Shown in pieces: positions 19,098 to 23,910 of a stretch of 23,910 bases of DNA (within the stretch, counting starts at the first letter, position 1; each line of letters begins with the position of its first letter). The position numbers were made by a program, and so were the translations under genes. The stretch is from Suillus spraguei. Its lineage: Eukaryota; Basidiomycota; Agaricomycetes; Boletales; Suillaceae. The notes under the pieces were generated by a model. It was not told where the DNA came from. It worked only from the letters and a program-made list of their open reading frames with translations, and ran no database searches. Where the stretch lies: positions 1-23,910 of the forward strand of contig JABCPU010000848.1 in assembly GCA_016800925.1 (NCBI GenBank). Direction: 5' to 3'.

Positions 19098-19590
19098 GAA
19101 TGCTCTAGGGTAGGGTTTGGCACCTCCAAACTGTGGACAATGCGAATTAGACTGAAGTGTAATGATGCTAATGCAGAAATAGTGTTTGCCACAGGGCCTG
19201 TTGGTGTTGCAATACAAGCTAAACAATGAAGTCTGATTTTTCTATTCAAAGAAAACTTACTGAATGTGTTATATTTGCTACAGAATTGCTAGCAAATGCA
19301 TACTGCAACTGGTGAACATTCTTGAAGTAATAAAATGTGTGCTCCATCTGCAAGCCATCATCTGGTATTGATGACATTGGAAGGCTATACAGGCTTTTGG
19401 TGGTGTCATCAAAGTTGACATTAAAGTGCATTTGCGCTACAGGCCATGGGTGTGAGGGAAGAGAGCCAGAAGGGCAGAAAGGAGAATTGTGGTTGGAATG
19501 CTGAAAGCTCCCATCCATTGTGTAGAGAGTGACAGGAGCTGACTGAGGTGAGTTTAATGTTAAACCTGAAGATGCTGTATCAGTTGCCAT

Positions 19591-20055
19591 AGGTCAATCC
19601 GGCCACAAAAAAAACTACCAAACACAGATATTCCTGTGGAATCACTCAATGGATTGATGAATGTGGTATTCCCAAATCATTGACTTGAGAAGATGCTGGA
19701 GAACTTGGGTATCCTTGAAACAGTCAGTGTTGTGAAGTGAAAACAGATGATGAAGAAGCTGGCACAGATGATGGACCTGCTGAACTGGCTTGGAGTATGG
19801 AGGATTTGGGCTGACTGTGAATGAGGCCAGCCTGTGTTAGCTGAACTTTGAAATCAGCCTTGTATTCTTCAACAGCTTTCTTGTCCTGCAGGACAATGAG
19901 GGATGATGGTGAGAGAGACGTGAACTGTGCTCACATGCATCCATTCTGGGCATCTTGTTCCCCACCCTGGATAATCTATTCTCAAGCACTTGCAGGTATG
20001 ACAGAAGTTGCCTTCTCATTGTTCATCACATTTCTAATATAATAATGAGGGTCAA
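19591..20055 (-). other. Degenerate upstream part of the transcription factor locus
   Basis: Minus-strand fragments such as LLSYLQVLENRLSRVGNK (about 20000-19950) look like the helix that often follows a Zn2Cys6 cluster. Another fragment, QDKKAVEEYKADFKVQLTQ (about 19890-19830), is followed by a Ser/Pro/Ala-rich stretch. Frames shift and a TGA interrupts them. I cannot define exons. The region is cut by LTR C4 at 20056. Confidence 0.35.
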
Positions 20056-20917
20056 TGTCATATACCATGCATTTCAGTCCGGATCCAATTCAATCCATAG
20101 GCATCCAGACACCCAATCCATACATCCAATCCAACCCATACCCATCTGGACATCTGATCCATAGACATCATATCCAATCCATGCTTCCGATCCGGTCCTC
20201 TTGTCTGATCCGATCCATGTCCATATCCGATATGTGTCCATATCTGATCCAGTTTCATATCCAAACTATTCCTGTGCACCTGTACATTACCCCTTTTATA
20301 CTATACCAGTGTTTCTGGCTTTTGGGTATCTCTGTGCTTCTGGCTCTCAGTGATCTCTGCCTCTGTCTTGATAAGTATTTTGTACAAGTTTCATCTCCGA
20401 GTTCATAGCCTTATGTTCCACTGTACTTACTAATGTGTTTCCATATGCTTCAGACATAGCCTCGGACTATCTGTACTTACCTTCCGGCATGCTATTTACA
20501 GTATATAAACTTGTAGTAGAACTCCAGCAGACCTCAGTCTGATCATTGCTTTCCTACTTCTGTATATCCTTTTGTCTACTCTGTATTTTGTTACCATGTC
20601 TATATAAATCCATTTCTGTTCTTGCACTTGGGCTCTGGCCCTTGTAAGCTTCTGACTCATACCTATGGGATCATTTTCTAGGTTGGAGCTTTGATCCTAT
20701 GTCCTATATCTTTTTTGGGCTCCATCCGTTTCCTGTCTTTCATCTCTTTCACCTCTGACTCTACCTTTGGTAGTCTTATCCTGTCTGTTTCTATTCCGGA
20801 CCTTGTCTGGAGTAGTCTATACTATCTCTACACCATATCTGGACCTACTCCTCTCTAGTAGTCATCACCTTCCCTAAGATCCATAGAGCTACGCTTGTCC
20901 AATCATCCAATCATCCA
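20056..20917 (+). mobile_element. Truncated LTR, family C (copy C4)
   Basis: It starts TGTCATATACCATGC and follows C1 through the TATA box (TATATAAA near 20500) and the block GATCCTATGTCCTATA. It stops at 20917, after two copies of CCAATCAT, at the place where C1 has its minisatellite. The 3' LTR of a gypsy element follows directly, so C4 was truncated by, or served as target for, that element. Confidence 0.75.
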
Positions 20918-21392
20918 TATTACGAACTGGGGTGGCATCACCAGCAACAGTGAAAAGACACAGCCGGTTTGCTGGGAAGTTCTTACAATGTCCAGAAGAG
21001 GACAAGGTGAAAGTACAAGGAACGCGTTCCAAGTACGATCAAGGGTTCGGCCTCAAAGACAAGTCTAAGAGGTTCTGCGAGAATAGAGACTAAGGCTAAG
21101 GAGTGCTTAGACTTAGAGACGATTCAAGACGACTTAGGTTGGAGACCTAAGCGAAGGGGATTCCAGGTAAAACCCAGTAAGATCAAAGTAAAGAATCTAC
21201 TACAAGTACACTGTGCTTATATAGGTAGATATGTGCGCACAGACCAAGTAACCATGAGAATGTAACTGCGTATCCTAATAAGGAAGGCATGTGTTGTACA
21301 GATGCGTTGAGCATATGAGGCAAAGTCATGTGACATGATATACAAGTAAGAAGATAAAGGGAAAATGAATAGGGGCACGTACAACTGTAATA
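20918..21392 (-). mobile_element. 3' LTR of a Ty3/gypsy chromovirus (copy D3)
   Basis: This 475-bp family D LTR has ends TATTACGAAC and CTGTAATA on plus. It directly follows, on minus, a purine-rich tract and the gag-like stop codon, which identifies it as the 3' LTR. A TATA box (TATATAAGC, minus, 21223-21215) lies in it. Unlike D1 and D2, both termini are TA...TA rather than TG...CA. The far side adjoins LTR C4 without a testable duplication because the 5' end of the element lies outside the window. Confidence 0.85.
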
Positions 21393-21402
21393 TTACCCCC
21401 TT
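21393..21402 (-). other. Polypurine tract of the gypsy element
   Basis: On minus, AAGGGGGTAA immediately precedes the LTR start. A G-rich purine run at this place normally primes plus-strand DNA synthesis. It is about 30 bases after the gag-like stop codon. Confidence 0.65.
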
Positions 21403-21425
21403 ATTACATTGAAAGTCACCGACTT

Positions 21426-22949
21426 TCAAACATCTCTGTTGTCGTCATAAACAGGATCATAGTCGTCATAGTTAGCGACGTCTTCATCAGCGGCACTTCC
21501 TCCTAACATATAAGCCGCTTCCTCCTCTGCTACAGTCCTTGCCCGTTGACCTTCTTTTCATCGTCGACAGTTAATAAGATACTGTTCCCACCTATGCAGT
21601 GCATCATAAAATCCATCGTCTTTCCAGGTAAGTGTAAATGGAGGTTCCCCACGACGCTGAGGGCAGTAAATAGACAGATGGGTAGGAGCGTGTCACAGAC
21701 AGATTTGGCATTGATAGTCGAGACAATTCTTTTGCCGATGTCCGACGATGTTACAGAATCGACATTTCATGTTTTCATCAGCATTAGAAGTGGACATGCG
21801 TAATGGTGATGGTGAGATGACGGGTTTAGGACTGGCGGATCTAGCACGCTTCTTCCCTTTCTGTTGTGTCATGCGTTTTTAAGGCGAAGGCATTGTCACG
21901 TCGAAGCTGTGCTTGTTGCTTACATTAGTATACCGGATGCGGGGAGGTCAGGAGTGGTCCCTTTCAGCAATCGAAGAGTTCATTGAGGAGGAAGGAGAAG
22001 TGATGCCTAAGTCTTTTATTAAGACTGGCGAGACAGGATCCATTGGACCAAATGATGACGGGATAGACATGGGAGGGTGAATGTGAAGATCGCGAAGTCG
22101 AGGGCCGAGTGCTATTAATTCAGCAACAGGAATTCCTAACCTTTTTACAGCTTCACACTGTTCCTCTGTACAAGGCTCATATAGCCAAGCAGGATGATCA
22201 TGAGAGACTATATCATGGGGCGATGAGGTTGATTGTTTGATAGGAGATGGGGTTGTGGAGAGGCGAGTTCGGCTTGTGTTTGTTGCAGATCAGTGATAGC
22301 TTCTTTGACTAAGTTTCTGGCCGCTCTAGTTTCAGCGACTGATTGTTGGATGGTTTCAAAAACCGCGTTTGTGAGCTGTCCGATCTCCTGGACAGCAGTG
22401 CATAAGCCAGCAAGGGCATCAACACTAGAATACATGCGCGAAGAAGAGGGTGCTGGAATAGGAAGTGGCGTATCTTCCTGCAGAGAGGGAGGTCAAGCAA
22501 CCCCTGCTCGGCGTTCAGCCATGATGTGAATAGCTTCTTCAACATCGCTCTTAAAAGAATTGGGAAGCAGCAACATAGCATAAGAACGAATGCATTTTTG
22601 AAGATGAAGGAAGCAATGGCGGTACGTGATTTCTTTGGTATCATTGGCAGTGGCTTCGATAAGGGCTGCTGTGCGAATAATGTTGACGAGGAGTAAGGTG
22701 GGGAAGGCTCCTCTTTCAGTGAGGATTCTTTCGATTTCGAGGGCGTGTCCTTCGCATAGAAGGGCAGCTTCAATATAGGAAGTGTTGTCGATTTCAGTGG
22801 TAAGGGTCCGTAGTTTTCTGTGTCGGAGTCGGAGTCATTGTGGCAATGGTGACGGGGGTAATGTATGCAGTGGGGAAAGACATTTGAACGATGTTTAGTT
22901 GATCAAGTGCTAATGTGAGTTGATTGACTGAAGGATAATCAAAGGGCAT
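21426..22949 (-). pseudogene. Zinc-knuckle Gag-like ORF located 3' of pol
   Basis: About 500 codons run from ATG at 22949 to TGA at 21426, broken by TGA stops and frameshifts. The N-terminal part is helical (SYIEAALLCEGHALEIERIL, then CIRSYAMLLLPNSFKSDVEE). A middle coiled segment (AVQEIGQLTNAVFETIQQSV) follows, then EQCEAVKRLGIPVAELIALG and proline-rich linkers. The end carries CRFCNIVGHRQKNC, a classical CX2CX4HX4C knuckle, and a second cluster CQICL(stop)HAPTHLSIYC. An acidic tail rich in Asp and Tyr ends at the stop, about 30 bp from the 3' LTR. Stops after CQICL, after NCRR and after RRAGVA each fit CGA to TGA. The start codon overlaps the pol stop. A zinc-knuckle protein here is in the position normally held by an extra or env-like ORF; whether another gag exists upstream cannot be seen. 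Confidence 0.75.
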
Positions 22950-23910
22950 GTTGCTTCTTATAAGCATTCAAGATTCGAGCGGAGTTCTTCAAGTTCTTTT
23001 CTGGGAGCCATTCGTTATCTCCCATGAGTTATCCTTTCAAGAAACAAGATAGCGTCGGCGAGTGCCGGTTCCTTTGTGAGAAAGAATTGCTTCTATTTCA
23101 TATTCTTCTCTTCTTCAATGATGTCTGGTGGTGGTTCAGGGAAGTTCGACCATGTACGTCTGTTTCGCTATAGGACGATAAGATGGAAGCATGGGAACGT
23201 AGGATGAATCTTCCACTGTGGAGGGAGTTTGAGCATGAATGTGATGGGTGATAAGACATCGATGATCGGGAAAGGTCTGTATGTTTTGGGCCAAGTTTCC
23301 TTGATGGGAGTTTGAGCTAAGATTGGCAGCAGATAGCCAGACCTTATCCCGATCTTCCATGGAATGTACTTATCTCCTCGGGATCGTTCGGCCATTGTTT
23401 GCATTGCAATGTTATGGCAGGCAATTGCTTCTTCTCTTATCTTCTGCAGGGATCGTACTCGATCTTCTGCTCGGGGACTGATGAATCAGGGATAAGGTGA
23501 GGGATAGGCGTGGTTCGTATCCCATCATCAAATAGAAGGGGATGCATTCCTTGCATCATGTTTTCGGTGGTTGTGGACGAATTCGGCGATTGGTAGATGT
23601 TCTACCCAATCTTCGGGTTGTTGCGGCAATAGATGCGTAGGTATGTTTCAAGTTCTTGATTTAGCCTTTCTTTGACCATCAGTCTGAGGGTGATAAGCTG
23701 TAGATGGAGCAATGAGTAGTCGAGAAGTCGGGCAAGCTCCTTAGAGAAGCGGATAGGAACTGTGGACCTCGATCCGAGATGACTTTGTCATGGAGTCCAA
23801 ATCGTCGGTAACATGTTTCAAAAATAGTTTAGCAATCCCTTCGGAAGTGATGGTTTTCAAACAAGGGATAATAATTACCCCCTTCATAAGGCCATGGTCT
23901 ACCACGACCA
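22939..23910 (-). pseudogene. Gypsy pol 3' part: integrase and chromodomain (degenerate)
   Basis: Read on minus from the right edge, pieces in changing frames give the integrase core: [20 protein letters not shown], then AYHPQTDGQ, then EDWVEHLPIAEFVHNHRKH. A post-core segment follows (DKVWLSAANLSS and ITFMLKLPPQWKIHPTF), like the region of gypsy Pol that precedes the chromodomain. The chromodomain reads EYEIEAILSHKGTGTRRRYL, then DNEWLPEKNLKNSARILNAY. Its core Trp codon after YLVS is TGA. Several one-base indels are present. RT, RNase H and protease would lie beyond 23910. The last codons (KKQHAL, stop at 22941-22939) overlap the gag-like ATG. The chromodomain places it among chromoviruses, whose integrases tether to histone-marked chromatin. 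Confidence 0.8.

Larger units (their letters stand above)
14530..19590 (-). pseudogene. Gene with a fungal-specific transcription factor domain, broken by LTR insertions
   Basis: Minus-strand pieces read in order as one protein: 19590-19261 (ends YYFKNVHQLQYAFASNSVAN), a 42-nt intron (19260-19219), 19218-19103 (GPVANTISALASLHFSLIRI), about 17869-17626 (VAIHMLSFLLMSHGVTDW, then SDNPKLMIINIDEA), about 17530-17250 (FHGASGYWGLMQQGIGDES, LTGCPDEVLFGIAEIAMLSY) and 14737-14530 (DNTWRIMADVFQEASILYLH). This succession resembles the regulatory middle-homology domain of basidiomycete C6 regulators (Fungal_trans_2 type). The N-terminal Zn2Cys6 cluster is not seen; LTR C4 begins at 20056 in the region where it would be expected. 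LTRs C3 (with D2) and BF2 (with H2 and C2) split it. Stops and one-base shifts are present, including a TGA in LYQ*LFHG where Arg is expected. Homology fades left of 14530, and 14213-14529 holds nothing recognised. Confidence 0.7.

Overview
The window looks like a nuclear segment of a filamentous basidiomycete (probably an Agaricomycete). The reasons are introns of about 42-55 nt with GTAAGT/GTGAGT donors, a Zn2Cys6 zinc-cluster gene, a gene with a fungal-specific transcription factor domain, Ty3/gypsy chromoviral remnants, and a tyrosine-recombinase (Ngaro/PAT-like) retrotransposon with split direct repeats. There is no prokaryotic organisation. Almost all of the 23.9 kb is a nested retrotransposon graveyard that has broken two host genes. 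All family names here come from reading motifs; no database search was run.

Layout. 1-1836: start of an LTR (family H), then a 1.6 kb solo LTR (family C) carrying a large 8-bp minisatellite. 1837-2735: an LTR plus leader (family A), repeated inverted at 13311-14212. 2736-4772: 3' end of a gypsy pol gene, split by two solo LTRs (families D and BF). 4773-5429: nothing recognised. 5430-12180: a minus-strand Zn2Cys6 gene of at least four exons, cut in its last visible exon by a 5.6 kb Ngaro-like element (5696-11294) that encodes Gag with an intron, RT-RNase H and a tyrosine recombinase, with repeat order A1 ... B1-A2 ... B2. 12436-13310: another family H LTR. 14213-20055: a minus-strand transcription factor pseudogene broken by a three-level LTR nest (C in H in BF) and by a second nest (D in C). 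20056-20917: truncated family C LTR. 20918-23910: 3' part of a gypsy chromovirus on the minus strand (pol with integrase and chromodomain, then a zinc-knuckle gag-like ORF, then the 3' LTR).

How it fits together. Insertions can be layered by their target-site duplications: CCAGG around C1, GGCATGTT around D1, GTGG around BF1, ACTGC around C2, GAATG around C3 and TAACA around D2. The Ngaro-like element leaves no duplication, and removing it rejoins a host reading frame. Its A and B repeat pairs look identical although its recombinase and RT frames are damaged, which suggests recent mobilisation of a defective copy in trans. Many premature stops across the region fit CGA to TGA changes, as expected from deamination of methylated CpG.

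Most noteworthy: the pol-then-gag order in the right-hand gypsy element, the defective but recently inserted Ngaro-like element, its precise insertion into a Zn2Cys6 gene, and the inverted 0.9 kb family A arms. I found no defence system, biosynthetic cluster, CRISPR array, rRNA or tRNA gene.
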